Shown here in pieces: positions 43,596-53,312 of a DNA stretch of 64,000 nucleotides. Every line of letters begins with the position of its first letter. The stretch's first letter is position 1. The position numbers and the translations under genes are program-made. A model generated the notes under the pieces. That model was not told the origin of the DNA. It saw only the letters and a program-made list of their open reading frames with translations, and made no database searches. Source of the stretch: Rhabdobacter roseus (GTDB taxonomy: Bacteria; Bacteroidota; Bacteroidia; Cytophagales; Spirosomataceae); contig NZ_JACHGF010000004.1 in NCBI RefSeq assembly GCF_014202275.1, positions 456,928 through 520,927 of the forward strand, in the 5' to 3' direction.

Positions 43596-46049
43596 ATGCA
43601 ACTTAACGAACTGGGCCTACTGGCCCAAAACCTCCTCACTTACGTACAGCAAACCAACGTGACCGACATGACCGGAGTGCTGGCTGGGGGCATACTGGGC
43701 AACCGCATCGATGCCGTGCGCGGAATGGCGGGGAACAAGCTCTGGCAAACCGGAAAAAGCTGGTATCAGAAAAACGTGGCGGACCTGGACGTACCGGTGA
43801 ATGCCACCCTGCAACGGGCCATCCGGCGCTCGTACCTGAGCTCACTGGTACAAACCTGTGACGAGAGCATTGTCTTCATTCAAACCCTGGACAATGGTGG
43901 CGAGCACCTGGCCACCCAGCGTACCCGCCTACAAGGCCTGTATCACAAACTCCAACGCACACTACCTACCCTGTGCCGCTTCCCCCTGAGCGATACGGAC
44001 TACCAGATCCGGCTTATCGAAATTATCCGCAACAAATTATCTGCTGAGATAGAGAGGGTAGATACCCAGCAAACGCTACCCGACAACCCCGCCGATAAGG
44101 TATTTGATCAACTCGTATTGTGGGACTACACGCATGAGCTAAGCGAACGGCAATTGCTGTTGCAAGATGAGGTACACCGCTTTGTGCTGGATGAGCTGCG
44201 CACCGTCCGTGGACTGGAGGTACCCGAGGCGCTGGAAGCTTTGCTATGCCTGGGTTGGATGCAGGGGGACCACCATCAGACTTTTTTTGAATTGATGTGC
44301 CGCAATTTCTCCGAAGAAATTAAACACGTAGAAGGCGTAAGCGAGATATTCAACGCCAAACTGCTGGCCATGCTGAAAGAGCAGATGGCCGAGGTATTGG
44401 AGGGAGTAAAAGCTACTCAAGCGGGGATAGAGCGCATGGAAGGCCGGTTGACTATCCTGCCCACGGAGGTAGCCAATGAAGTAGTAGCCCGGATTTCGAC
44501 CCTTAATTTTGATATTTATGAAACGCACCGCCAGCTAAGTGCTCAACTCAGCCAACTGAACGAAGAATTTGCGGAAGTAAGCCAGAAAAAAGAAAAGCAC
44601 GAACAAAAATTAGCGACCGTGGAGGATGAAGAAGTGCGGGAATTACTCACGGGTACCTTGCAGGACCTGACCACGAAACTCCTGACATTGAGCCAACAGC
44701 GCAATAAACTAGAAAGGGAGCTCACCGTATTTGAAGAAAACGTACGTACCCTGGCGTTGCGTTTATACAGCGACAGTGCCCCCGCTAGCCCCCGACTGCA
44801 CGAAGCCAGAAGGCTATTTGAGCAAGGCGACCTGGAAGGGGCCAACCGGGCCTTGAACCCCGATGAGCTGGAAAGGGATAAAGCCTTGCTGGAAAAGGCA
44901 GAAGCTTTTCTGACCCAGAAAAAACAGACCCTGGCCCAAGAGTACCTGACCAAAGCCCAATTGATTGCTTTGGATAAAGACAACCTGAACTGGTTTACCG
45001 AGGCCTGCTACTACTATACCGAAGCCGTAGCGATCTGGGAAAACTATGATAGTTGTTTTTCGGCGGCCTATTTTTTGGCGGAGCATAATCAGCATAGGCA
45101 GGCCATTCATTACTATGAATTGATGCTGAAGTACGCCGCGGATGACGCTCAAAAGGCTATCGTATTGAACAACCTGGCGGTTTTGCATAAAAACACGCAG
45201 CAGCTCAAGCAGGCCGAGGAGGAGTACAGCGAGGCGCTGGATATCTACCGAAGCCTGGCGCAGGAGAATCCCCAGGCTTACCTGCCCGCTGTGGCCACGA
45301 CGCTGAACAACCTGGCGATTTTGCATTCTGACACACAGCAGCTCAAGCAGGCCGAGGAGGAGTACAGCGAGGCGCTGGATATCTACCGAAGCCTGGCGCA
45401 GGAGAATCCCCAGGCTTACCTGCCCGCTGTGGCCACGACGCTGAACAACCTGGCGGTTTTGCATTCTGACACACAGCAGCTCAAGCAGGCCGAGGAGGAG
45501 TACAGCGAGGCGCTGGATATCCGTAGAAGCCTGGCGCAGGAGAATCCCCAGGCTTACCTGCCCGCTGTGGCCACGACGCTGAACAACCTGGCGATTTTGC
45601 ATTCTGACACACAGCAGCTCAAGCAGGCCGAGGAGGAGTACAGCGAGGCGCTGGATATCTACCGAAGCCTGGCGCAGGAGAATCCCCAGGCTTACCTGCC
45701 CGCTGTGGCCACGACGCTGAACAACCTGGCGATTTTGCATTCTGACACGCAGCAGCTCAAGCAGGCCGAAGAGGAGTACAGCGAGGCGCTGGATATCCGT
45801 AGAAGCCTGGCGCAGGAGAATCCCTTGGCTTTTCAATTAGACCTTGCTAGAACACTTATTAGTTTGGGACTATTTTATCAGAACACTTTACCGAATAAAG
45901 AAAAGTCGCTGGACTACGCAGGTCAAGCTTATATGAATGCCGAGCCGTATACTGCCGAAGTACCCCTAGCCCGCCAAATCTGTGATATGGCTATGGGGGT
46001 CTGGCAAAAATGGGGAGAAGATTTGCTCCGGCACCTGGAAGGCGGGTAG
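43596..46049 (+). CDS. Coiled-coil TPR protein of unknown function (cassette cargo)
   Basis: 817 aa from the ATG at 43596; a TTG at 43554 overlaps the -7 box and is less likely. There is no signal peptide, so it is cytoplasmic. Residues 1-280 are a helical region I do not recognise (TDMTGVLAGGILGNRIDAVRG, SIVFIQTLDNGGEHLATQRT, WDYTHELSERQLLLQ). About 280-410 is coiled coil (QLSQLNEEFAEVSQKKEKHE). About 420-520 has first TPR-like helices; 527-745 are five 46-residue TPRs almost identical in DNA. It faces opposite to uvrA and is bracketed by two uvrA fragments, ending 16 bp from copy 2. A scaffold or sensor role, perhaps in defence, is possible but unproven. Confidence 0.8.
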   Translation: MQLNELGLLAQNLLTYVQQTNVTDMTGVLAGGILGNRIDAVRGMAGNKLWQTGKSWYQKNVADLDVPVNATLQRAIRRSYLSSLVQTCDESIVFIQTLDNGGEHLATQRTRLQGLYHKLQRTLPTLCRFPLSDTDYQIRLIEIIRNKLSAEIERVDTQQTLPDNPADKVFDQLVLWDYTHELSERQLLLQDEVHRFVLDELRTVRGLEVPEALEALLCLGWMQGDHHQTFFELMCRNFSEEIKHVEGVSEIFNAKLLAMLKEQMAEVLEGVKATQAGIERMEGRLTILPTEVANEVVARISTLNFDIYETHRQLSAQLSQLNEEFAEVSQKKEKHEQKLATVEDEEVRELLTGTLQDLTTKLLTLSQQRNKLERELTVFEENVRTLALRLYSDSAPASPRLHEARRLFEQGDLEGANRALNPDELERDKALLEKAEAFLTQKKQTLAQEYLTKAQLIALDKDNLNWFTEACYYYTEAVAIWENYDSCFSAAYFLAEHNQHRQAIHYYELMLKYAADDAQKAIVLNNLAVLHKNTQQLKQAEEEYSEALDIYRSLAQENPQAYLPAVATTLNNLAILHSDTQQLKQAEEEYSEALDIYRSLAQENPQAYLPAVATTLNNLAVLHSDTQQLKQAEEEYSEALDIRRSLAQENPQAYLPAVATTLNNLAILHSDTQQLKQAEEEYSEALDIYRSLAQENPQAYLPAVATTLNNLAILHSDTQQLKQAEEEYSEALDIRRSLAQENPLAFQLDLARTLISLGLFYQNTLPNKEKSLDYAGQAYMNAEPYTAEVPLARQICDMAMGVWQKWGEDLLRHLEGG
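45174..45826 (+). repeat. Five 138-bp tandem coding repeats (46-aa TPR units)
   Basis: Units begin at 45174, 45312, 45450, 45588 and 45726, each starting CTGGCG. They encode LAxLHxxTQQLKQAEEEYSE, then ALDI(Y/R)RSLAQENPQAYL and PAVATTLNN. Differences are few: K-N versus S-D after LH, V versus I at residue 3, and Y versus R after ALDI. The fifth unit diverges after ENP. The near identity in DNA shows recent expansion or homogenisation. Confidence 0.95.
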
Positions 46050-46065
46050 GAGGACTAAATTTCCC

Positions 46066-46250
46066 CTACCCCTTCAGCTCTTCCTTCAAAAATTTCCCTG
46101 TGTAGCTACCCGCGGTTTTGGCTACTTTCTCGGGGGTACTTTCGGCCACGATCTGGCCGCCCAGGGTACCTCCTTCGGGGCCCACGTCCACCACGTTGTC
46201 GGTGGCTTTCACCATGTCGAGGTTGTGCTCGATGATCAGTGCCTTGTTTC
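46066..46250 (-). pseudogene. uvrA 3'-end fragment, copy 2
   Basis: Minus-strand reading gives [20 protein letters not shown], then [19 protein letters not shown] and a KFLKEELKG end. It has three substitutions against intact UvrA (A to T, H to N, G to S), so it has drifted more than copy 1, but shares copy 1's EELKG ending rather than the intact EELN. Clear homology runs to about 46239 and faintly to 46250. It starts 16 bp after the TPR gene stop. Confidence 0.92.
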
Positions 46251-46291
46251 TATGATCCGCAAGCTCCCTTTTGGCTATTTTCAGGCAGGAA

Positions 46292-46612
46292 TCAAAAAGC
46301 TAACGGGTATGCGGAGCCCTTTGCTACGGTAAGTTCTTGCTTGTAATTCAGCACTTTAGATACTTTGGTCTTGTCGCCTATGAAAGGAATGAGGTCGAGT
46401 TGTTTGAGGTTATCCTGCTCCATTTTATATTTTAAAAAAGCAATGGGATCGCTGGGCTGCATCGGGACGTGAAGGGCTTCGTAGGCTTCTACCAGGGTGG
46501 CTAGCATATCCATCTCCTGTTCTTCGGCGGGTGTTTTCGTAGGATTTTCCATTAACTCCCACACCCGGCTCAGCGCCATTTTATAGTGTTTTTCGCTTTG
46601 CAGGTTATCCAT
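46292..46612 (-). CDS. HigA-like antitoxin, C-terminus altered by a small deletion/frameshift
   Basis: 106 aa. The sequence [20 protein letters not shown], then [38 protein letters not shown] and [18 protein letters not shown], matches HigA/XRE-type antitoxins that neutralise HigB. In the family the next segment is roughly LT-x-MI-x-x-L-x-x-GLxIPxxxLI. Here the frame reads [14 protein letters not shown] and stops, while a shifted frame just after gives [12 protein letters not shown] and a stop at 46281. A deletion of about 20 nt, not a multiple of three, explains both. The helix-turn-helix core may survive. It overlaps a higB remnant by 8 nt. Confidence 0.8.
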   Translation of the reverse strand: MDNLQSEKHYKMALSRVWELMENPTKTPAEEQEMDMLATLVEAYEALHVPMQPSDPIAFLKYKMEQDNLKQLDLIPFIGDKTKVSKVLNYKQELTVAKGSAYPLAF

Positions 46613-46718
46613 TGTATTTGATTTGAGTCACGTTGATTCGATCATATTCTTTATGGGTACCTATCCAGATAATGAAAACCAGCTGGTACTTGTAGTCAAT
46701 TTTTGTAATGTAAAGTTG
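46605..46718 (-). pseudogene. HigB toxin remnant (C-terminal ~37 residues)
   Basis: Minus-strand reading gives YITKIDYKYQLVFIIWIGTH, then KEYDRINVTQI, before a stop that overlaps the higA start by 8 nt. The pattern (xxLV-xxxxIGTHxEYDRI) is the C-terminus of HigB-type mRNA interferases. Upstream there are two in-frame stops at 46719-46724, and the N-terminal two thirds is absent before uvrA begins at 46808. The toxin cannot be active. Confidence 0.78.
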
Positions 46719-46807
46719 CTACTATCGCAACTTCTTTGAATATTATATAGCTTGCAGGGGCAAAACGAAGCTACAATCAGGTTAAGGTAGCCGATTAGCC
46801 TAAATCT

Positions 46808-49660
46808 TTAATTCAGCTCTTCCTTCAAAAATTTTCCCGTGTAACTGCCCGCGGTTTTGGCCACTTTCTCGGGGGTACCTTCGGCCACAATCTGGCCGCC
46901 CAGGGTACCTCCTTCGGGGCCCACGTCCACCACGTGGTCGGCGGCTTTCACCATGTCGAGGTTGTGCTCGATGATCAGCACGGTGTTGCCTTTTTCGACG
47001 AGCTTTTGCAGGACGTTGAGCAAATGGTGAATATCCTGGAAGTGGAGGCCCGTGGTGGGCTCATCCAGGATGTAGAGCGTTTTGCCGGTGTCGCGCTTGG
47101 AGAGCTCCTCGGCCAGCTTCACGCGCTGCGCTTCGCCGCCCGAGAGGGTGGTGGCGTGCTGGCCCAACGTAATGTACCCCAGCCCTACGTCGTTGAGGGT
47201 TTGTACCTTGCGCAGGATGCGCGGCTGGTTTTCGAAGAAGGGCAGCGCCTGCTCCACGGTCATGTCCAGGACGTCGGCTACGGATTTTCCCTTAAAACGT
47301 ACCTCCAGTGTTTCGCGGTTGAAGCGTTTGCCCTTGCAGGTCTCGCAGTCGATGTACACGTCCGGCAAGAAGTCCATCTCGATCTTCTTGCGCCCGGCTC
47401 CTTCGCAGTCTTCGCAGCGGCCGCCTTTGACGTTGAACGAAAAGCGCCCCGGCTTGTAGCCCCGGATTTTGGCCTCGGGTAGTTCGGCAAAGAGCGAGCG
47501 GATGTCGGTAAACAAGTTGGTGTAGGTAGCCGGGTTGGAGCGGGGCGTACGGCCAATGGGCGACTGATCCACCTCAATCACCTTGTCGATGTGCTCCAGG
47601 CCTTCGATGCTCTTGTAAGGGAGTGGCTCCCGGCGCGAGCGGTAAAAGTGCTGGGTCAGGATGGGGAAGAGCGTTTCGTGGATGAGCGAAGACTTGCCGC
47701 TGCCGCTCACGCCCGTGATGCACAGCATAGTACCCAGGGGTAGTTTAAGGGTCACGTTCTTGAGGTTGTGGCCCGTGCAGCCCTTAAGTACCAGCGTGTG
47801 GCCGTTGCCCTTGCGGCGCTGGGCAGGTACTTCGATGCCCCGCCGCCCGCTGAGGTAGTCGGAGGTGATGGTTCCGTTCTTCAGGAATTCTTCGGGGGTA
47901 CCTTGGCCCACAATTTGTCCGCCGTGGCGACCGGCACCGGGGCCGATGTCCACGATGTAGTCAGAGGCCAGCATCATGTCCTTATCGTGCTCCACCACCA
48001 GTACGGTATTGCCGAGGTCGCGTAGGTTCTTAAGCGACTGGATCAACCGGACGTTGTCGCGCTGGTGCAGGCCAATGCTGGGCTCATCCATGATGTAAAG
48101 TACCCCCGTGAGCTGGGTACCTATTTGGGTGGCAAGGCGGATGCGTTGCGCCTCCCCGCCCGACAGCGTCCGGAGGGCGCGGTTGAGCGTGAGGTAGTCC
48201 AGGCCAACGTCGAGCAGGAACTTCACACGCTTCCGGATTTCCTTAAGTACCTCATGAGCAATGAACCGCTGCCGCTCTTCGAGCCGCTCTTCCAGATCTA
48301 CCAGCCAATCGGCCAGTTGCCGAATGTCCATTTCGGCCAGCTGTGAAATATTTTTGGCGTCAAGCTTGAAGTGCAGCGACTCCTGCCGCAGGCGAGCGCC
48401 CTGGCAGTCGGGGCAGGTACGTACCACCAAAAAATCCTTCAGCCAGTCCTGGATCTTATCACTGCCGCTTTCCTGCTGGCGTTTCAGGAAGTTGATAATG
48501 CCGTCAAACTTCGTGTCCCACTCCGTGCCGGGGTACTTTTTGGAAGGTACCGGGATGGCCTCGTCGCTGCCGTACAGCACTACCTTGATCGCCTCGGGCG
48601 GAAATTTTTCCAGCGGGGTACTTAGCGTAACTTTGTATTTCTTAAGAAGTACCTCCAGTTGCTTGAAAATCCAGGCTTCGCGGTACTCGCCCATGGGCGC
48701 TATACCGCCCCGACTGATGCTGAGCGACTTGTCCGGCATCACCGACTCCTCCGTAATTTCTTCCACCACGCCCAAGCCCTGGCAGGTAGGGCACCAGCCG
48801 TAGGGCGAGTTGAACGAGAAGCTGTTCGGGGCCGGATCGTCGTAGCTAATGCCCGACTCGGGGTCCATGAGGTTTTGGGAGAAGTACTGCGCTACGCCGT
48901 CGGTACCCATTACCATCATGGCGCCTTTGCCCTGTTTGAGGGCCGTCGTGACCGACTGGCTCAAGCGGTAGCGCACCTGCGGGTCTTCGGCCTCGGGGTC
49001 CGGGACGAGGCGATCGATCACAATCTCGATGTCGTGTACCTTGTAGCGGTCGAGCTGCATTTTGGGTACAATGTCCTGCACGTCGCCATCTACCCGTACT
49101 TTGTTGTAGCCCAGGCGGGCAATCTGCACAAACAGCTCGCGGTAGTGGCCCTTGCGGCCCTTCACAACGGGGGCCAGCAGGGTCGTTTTCTGGCCCTGAA
49201 ACTGGGAGAGGATCTGGGCGATGATCTGGTCCTGCGACTGCTTCACCATGCGGCGGCCCGTCACGTACGAAAACGCCTCACCCGCCCTTGCGTATAGTAG
49301 TCTAAGGAAGTCGTAAATTTCCGTTACGGTACCTACCGTTGAGCGGGGGTTGCGCGAGGTCGTTTTTTGTTCAATGCTAATCACCGGCGACAGGCCGCTG
49401 ATCTTGTCTACGTCGGGGCGTTCCATTTCGCCAATAAAGCCACGGGCGTAGGCCGAAAAGCTCTCCATGTAGCGGCGTTGCCCTTCGGCGTAGATGGTGT
49501 CGAAGGCCAGGGAGGATTTTCCGCTCCCGCTGATGCCCGTTACAACAACGAGCTTATTACGGGGTATTTCAACGTCAATATTCTTGAGATTATGCTCACG
49601 GGCGCCCTGTACTTCAATCCGGTCGTAGCCCGTAAGGTCAATGTCGTTCAGTGGTTTCAA
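46808..49660 (-). CDS. uvrA: Excinuclease ABC subunit A (UvrA)
   Basis: 950 aa, full length. It has both ATPase modules: Walker [14 protein letters not shown] (N-terminal) and [13 protein letters not shown] (C-terminal), signatures [12 protein letters not shown] and [15 protein letters not shown], and the zinc modules CPTCQG and [14 protein letters not shown]. UvrA finds bulky DNA lesions and loads UvrB in nucleotide excision repair. No ATG precedes the conserved [14 protein letters not shown] start; the first codon appears to be TTG at 49660. The C-terminus ends EELN whereas both displaced fragments downstream end EELKG, suggesting the present end was supplied by an insertion. The gene is otherwise intact. 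Confidence 0.96.
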   Translation of the reverse strand: MKPLNDIDLTGYDRIEVQGAREHNLKNIDVEIPRNKLVVVTGISGSGKSSLAFDTIYAEGQRRYMESFSAYARGFIGEMERPDVDKISGLSPVISIEQKTTSRNPRSTVGTVTEIYDFLRLLYARAGEAFSYVTGRRMVKQSQDQIIAQILSQFQGQKTTLLAPVVKGRKGHYRELFVQIARLGYNKVRVDGDVQDIVPKMQLDRYKVHDIEIVIDRLVPDPEAEDPQVRYRLSQSVTTALKQGKGAMMVMGTDGVAQYFSQNLMDPESGISYDDPAPNSFSFNSPYGWCPTCQGLGVVEEITEESVMPDKSLSISRGGIAPMGEYREAWIFKQLEVLLKKYKVTLSTPLEKFPPEAIKVVLYGSDEAIPVPSKKYPGTEWDTKFDGIINFLKRQQESGSDKIQDWLKDFLVVRTCPDCQGARLRQESLHFKLDAKNISQLAEMDIRQLADWLVDLEERLEERQRFIAHEVLKEIRKRVKFLLDVGLDYLTLNRALRTLSGGEAQRIRLATQIGTQLTGVLYIMDEPSIGLHQRDNVRLIQSLKNLRDLGNTVLVVEHDKDMMLASDYIVDIGPGAGRHGGQIVGQGTPEEFLKNGTITSDYLSGRRGIEVPAQRRKGNGHTLVLKGCTGHNLKNVTLKLPLGTMLCITGVSGSGKSSLIHETLFPILTQHFYRSRREPLPYKSIEGLEHIDKVIEVDQSPIGRTPRSNPATYTNLFTDIRSLFAELPEAKIRGYKPGRFSFNVKGGRCEDCEGAGRKKIEMDFLPDVYIDCETCKGKRFNRETLEVRFKGKSVADVLDMTVEQALPFFENQPRILRKVQTLNDVGLGYITLGQHATTLSGGEAQRVKLAEELSKRDTGKTLYILDEPTTGLHFQDIHHLLNVLQKLVEKGNTVLIIEHNLDMVKAADHVVDVGPEGGTLGGQIVAEGTPEKVAKTAGSYTGKFLKEELN

Positions 49661-49992
49661 TGGTACTTTGGGTAGATGTAGGTAAAGAACCGGTAAAGGA
49701 AATCTATTTTTTTAAAACGGCAAAAAGCCAGGTTGAGTTCGGCCCGAGTACCGCTTTCAAGCCTCCGTAGGATCATTCTTTTTTGGGGCCTGCTCCAGGT
49801 ACCTTTTTTAAAAAAACGGCTCCATTTGCTTGTAGACAAGGTGTAGTTATCCGTATACTAAGAATGTTACTATTTGGAGAAATATTTTTATTATGAAATG
49901 CTAGTTATGATTTTTTTATCGTGTACATTTCATGGCAATTTTTCCTGATTGCACCCCCAAATCTATCCAATTATTCAACCTTCAACTACTCT
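49661..49992. other. Divergent promoter region, uvrA / second susC (332 bp)
   Basis: Holds the start regions of two divergent genes. AT-rich at 49840-49925; a GTAC word followed by T-run and A-run lies at about 49797-49817. No gene or clear -7 box was assigned. Confidence 0.4.
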
Positions 49993-52900
49993 ATGTGTAT
50001 GATGAGAATTGTACGAAATGCAGCCCGATGGGCTGTACTTACCGTGCTGGTATTGAGTGCAGTACTAGCGCAGGCGCAAGAACGCCGCGTGACCGGCCAA
50101 ATAACTACCTCCTCGGAAAACCAGGGGCTGCCGGGTGCCAACGTACAGGTGAAAGGCACGACGATCGGTACTGTAACGGATGCCGACGGAAATTACTCCC
50201 TCACGGTACCGGGGAACAACGCGGTACTGGTCTTTTCTTCCATTGGTTTCATGAAGCAGGAAGTGACGGTAGGAAGCCAGAGCGTGATTAACATTTCCCT
50301 GAGCGACGACGTAAAAAGTCTGAGTGAAGTCATCGTAACGGGGTACGGCACGCAGTCGAAGCGGGATATTACCGGTGCCGTATCGACCATTGACGTGAAG
50401 CAGGCGCTGGCCGTGCCCGCCACCAACCTGGCCCAGGCCATGCAGGGACGCGTGGCCGGCGTGAACGTCTCCAACGACAACTCGCCCGGTGGGGGCGTCA
50501 TGGTGCGTATCCGGGGCTTTGGTACCATCAACGACAACTCGCCGCTCTACGTGATCGACGGTACGCCTACCAAAGGTAGCTTGAACTCGCTCAACCTCAA
50601 TGACATTGAGTCGATGCAGGTACTTAAGGATGCGTCGGCTGCCTCCATCTACGGAGCCCGGGCGGGAAATGGGGTAGTTATCATTACCACCAAAAAAGGC
50701 AAAGCCGGCAAACCCAAGCTGACCTACGATACCTACTACGGCACGCAGAGCGCCTGGCGCGGACTGGATCTGTTGAATACCCAGGAGTACGCCAACGTAC
50801 TGTGGCGGTCACGGATTAACGCCCTGAATACGCTGGTAAACGGCGTAGCTACGCCCAATGCGGGGCAGTCGGGCTTGGTTTATCCCAGCAACGCGCAGTT
50901 TGGGAACGGAGCCACGCCCGTCATTCCGGACTACATCATCCCCGGAGGAGCCAAAGAGGGTGACCCTCGCGCCGATCCCAGCCGCTACGTTTATGATCCC
51001 TTTAATCCCAGCAGTCGCTACCTGATTAGCCGCGCCAACAAGGAAGGGACCGATTGGTTTGGCGAAATGTTCAATCCCGCGCCCATCCAGAACCACCAGC
51101 TGGGAGTATCGGGTGGCAACGAAAACGGCCGCTACGCCATGTCGCTCAACCTTTTCGATCAGAGGGGTATTATGCAATACACCTACTACAAGCGGTACTC
51201 ACTGCGGGCCAATACGGAGTTTAACGTCACCAGCCGGGTACGGGTAGGAGAGAATTTCCAGGTGGCACTCGACGAGCGCGTAGGCCAAACCAACGGCAAC
51301 CAGAATGAATCCAACCCCATTTCGTTTGCCTTCCGGATCCAACCCATCATTCCCGTTCGGGACATCATGGGCAACTACGCCGGTACTTCCGGCCCCGACC
51401 TGGACAACTCCCGGAACCCCATTGCAGAGCTGTGGCGCAACAAAGACAACGTAGGCCGCAACGTCCGGCTGTTTGGCAATGCCTACGCCGAAGTAGACAT
51501 TGCCAAAAACCTGACGGCCCGCACGCAGTTTGGAGTAGACTATAACCTCTACAACATGCGGTCGTACCGCGCCGTGGATCTGGAGTCGTCCGAAAATGCG
51601 GGCGCTAACCAGCTGGACCAAACCAACAACTACGAGTGGACCTGGACCTGGTACAATACCCTAACCTACAAAACAAGCTTCCTGGACGATCGGCTAAGCT
51701 TCAGCGTGCTGGCCGGTACCGAGTCCATCAAAAGTTTTTGGGAACAATTTACGGCCCGTCGCCAGCGCTTTGCCTCCGACGACATCGAAAACAGGTACCT
51801 GGACGCCGGGAACCCCGGTACGTCGGTCAACTCCGGTACCGCCGCCGACTGGCGGCTGGCTTCGGAGTTTGCCAAGGCCAACTTCTCTTTTAATGATAAG
51901 TACCTGTTGGATCTGACGGTCCGCCGCGACCGCTCCTCCCGCTTTGCCGAGGCGTTCCGGATTGCGTACTTTCCCGCCGTATCGGCCGGGTGGCGTATTT
52001 CCAACGAGGGCTTCATGAAAGGAATCAGCTGGCTCGACGACCTGAAGATCCGGGCGGCCTGGGGACAAACCGGTAATCAGGAGATCGGAAACTACAACCC
52101 CTTCGGGATTTTTGGGACCAATGCAGCCCAGAATTTCTACGACCTCAACGGCGCTAATACTTCGTCGGTACAAGGCTACGATCGCTTCCAGTTTGCCAAC
52201 CCCCGCGCCAAGTGGGAAACAACTACCTCCACTGACCTAGGCTTTGATGCCGTGCTGCTGCGAGGAAAAGTAGACCTAAACTTCGACTGGTTCAACCGCC
52301 GTACTTCCGACATGCTCTTCCGGCCCGATGTACAGCGTACGCAAGGGGTAGCCACCGTACCGTTCCAGAATATTGGAGAAATGGTGAATAAAGGCGTTGA
52401 GCTGGGGCTTAACTACAACGGAAGCAGCCTCAACGGGGATCTGCGGTATTCTGTGGGGGCCAATATCTCTACCTACCGCAACCAGGTCGTTGCCCTTACC
52501 GGCGATCCGGCCACGCAGTACTTTGGTTTTACCACGCGCCTCCCGGCCATGAGCGTAACCCAGGCCGGGCAGCCCATCGGCTCCTTCTTTGGCTATGTTA
52601 TTGATGGTTTTATTAATACCGACGAAGAAGGTACCCGCCTGCCGGCGCAGTTTGGCGGCGGTGTGAACAACAAAGCCGGTAACTTTAAGTTTGTGGATGT
52701 GAACGGCGACGGCATCATCAACGCCAGTGACCGCACCATCATTGGTACTCCTCACCCTGACTTCAGCTACGGGATCAACGTGAGCGTCAGCTACAAAGCC
52801 TTCCGGTTGGATCTGTTCGGCCAGGGTGTACAGGGCAACCAGATCTTCAACTATGTGCGCTACTGGACCGACTTCCCCACCTTCGGGGGAAACCGCAGCA

Positions 52901-53268
52901 AACGGATGCTGAACGAGTCGTGGGAGCCCGGCAAAACGGACGCCAAACTACCCATACTGCGCTCCAACGACGTTGTGTCGAGCCAGCCTTCCACCTACTA
53001 CCTGGAAGATGGCTCGTACATGCGCCTCAAGAACGTTCAGCTGACCTACACCATCCCGACCAAGATTCTGTCGAAAGTAGGTTTAGGGCAGGCCTCGGTC
53101 TACCTGCAAGGCCAAAACTGGCTGACCTTTACCAAATATACGGGCCTGGATCCGGAGATTAACCTGCGCAACTCCAGCGGTACCGATCAGGACCGTCAGA
53201 TTGGCGTCGATGAAGGTGCTTACCCGGCTTACCGGGCTACGTTGGTAGGCTTGAGCCTCAGTTTCTGA
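49993..53268 (+). CDS. SusC/RagA-family TonB-linked outer membrane transporter
   Basis: About 1091 aa. The start is uncertain among ATGs at 49993, 49999 and 50002; all precede the signal peptide (RNAARWAVLTVLVLSAVLAQ). An upstream in-frame start at 49921 would spoil it. It has a carboxypeptidase-like domain (VTGQITTSSENQGLPGANVQ), SusC signatures (LSEVIVTGYGTQSKRDITGA, MQGRVAGVNVSND, LYVIDGTPTKG, LKDASAASIYGARAGNGVV) and a barrel ending YRATLVGLSLSF. It is followed 44 bp later by a SusD gene, so the two form a surface import complex. The substrate is not indicated. Confidence 0.92.
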   Translation: MCMMRIVRNAARWAVLTVLVLSAVLAQAQERRVTGQITTSSENQGLPGANVQVKGTTIGTVTDADGNYSLTVPGNNAVLVFSSIGFMKQEVTVGSQSVINISLSDDVKSLSEVIVTGYGTQSKRDITGAVSTIDVKQALAVPATNLAQAMQGRVAGVNVSNDNSPGGGVMVRIRGFGTINDNSPLYVIDGTPTKGSLNSLNLNDIESMQVLKDASAASIYGARAGNGVVIITTKKGKAGKPKLTYDTYYGTQSAWRGLDLLNTQEYANVLWRSRINALNTLVNGVATPNAGQSGLVYPSNAQFGNGATPVIPDYIIPGGAKEGDPRADPSRYVYDPFNPSSRYLISRANKEGTDWFGEMFNPAPIQNHQLGVSGGNENGRYAMSLNLFDQRGIMQYTYYKRYSLRANTEFNVTSRVRVGENFQVALDERVGQTNGNQNESNPISFAFRIQPIIPVRDIMGNYAGTSGPDLDNSRNPIAELWRNKDNVGRNVRLFGNAYAEVDIAKNLTARTQFGVDYNLYNMRSYRAVDLESSENAGANQLDQTNNYEWTWTWYNTLTYKTSFLDDRLSFSVLAGTESIKSFWEQFTARRQRFASDDIENRYLDAGNPGTSVNSGTAADWRLASEFAKANFSFNDKYLLDLTVRRDRSSRFAEAFRIAYFPAVSAGWRISNEGFMKGISWLDDLKIRAAWGQTGNQEIGNYNPFGIFGTNAAQNFYDLNGANTSSVQGYDRFQFANPRAKWETTTSTDLGFDAVLLRGKVDLNFDWFNRRTSDMLFRPDVQRTQGVATVPFQNIGEMVNKGVELGLNYNGSSLNGDLRYSVGANISTYRNQVVALTGDPATQYFGFTTRLPAMSVTQAGQPIGSFFGYVIDGFINTDEEGTRLPAQFGGGVNNKAGNFKFVDVNGDGIINASDRTIIGTPHPDFSYGINVSVSYKAFRLDLFGQGVQGNQIFNYVRYWTDFPTFGGNRSKRMLNESWEPGKTDAKLPILRSNDVVSSQPSTYYLEDGSYMRLKNVQLTYTIPTKILSKVGLGQASVYLQGQNWLTFTKYTGLDPEINLRNSSGTDQDRQIGVDEGAYPAYRATLVGLSLSF

Positions 53269-53312
53269 TTGGTAAGGGTGGATGATTTTAACGTATCAAA
53301 AGAAAGACAACG

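Larger units (their letters stand above)
43351..46807. mobile_element. Putative cassette array inserted at the 3' end of uvrA
   Basis: Three direct copies of the uvrA 3' end (43351-43511, 46066-46250, and the end of intact uvrA at 46808) separate two unrelated cargo segments: a TPR gene (43512-46065) and a decayed higBA module (46251-46807). This is the layout left when elements integrate at a gene's 3' end and carry a replacement end, as seen with islands in tRNA genes. No integrase or transposase is present, so the mechanism is inferred. Ordinary duplication followed by replacement is the alternative. Confidence 0.45.

Noticed and set aside
45174-45826. CRISPR-like array
   Set aside because: The repeats are contiguous 138-bp coding units without spacers, so this is a coding tandem repeat.
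44814-45836. Minus-strand repetitive frame opposite the TPR repeats
   Set aside because: It repeats only because the plus-strand repeats are identical; the plus-strand reading has a clear TPR pattern.
46066-46250. Copy 2 as a functional small gene
   Set aside because: It has no start codon in frame and reads only as the end of UvrA.
43351-46807. Insertion sequence or transposon
   Set aside because: No transposase, no terminal inverted repeats and no target duplication; the direct repeats are uvrA coding sequence.
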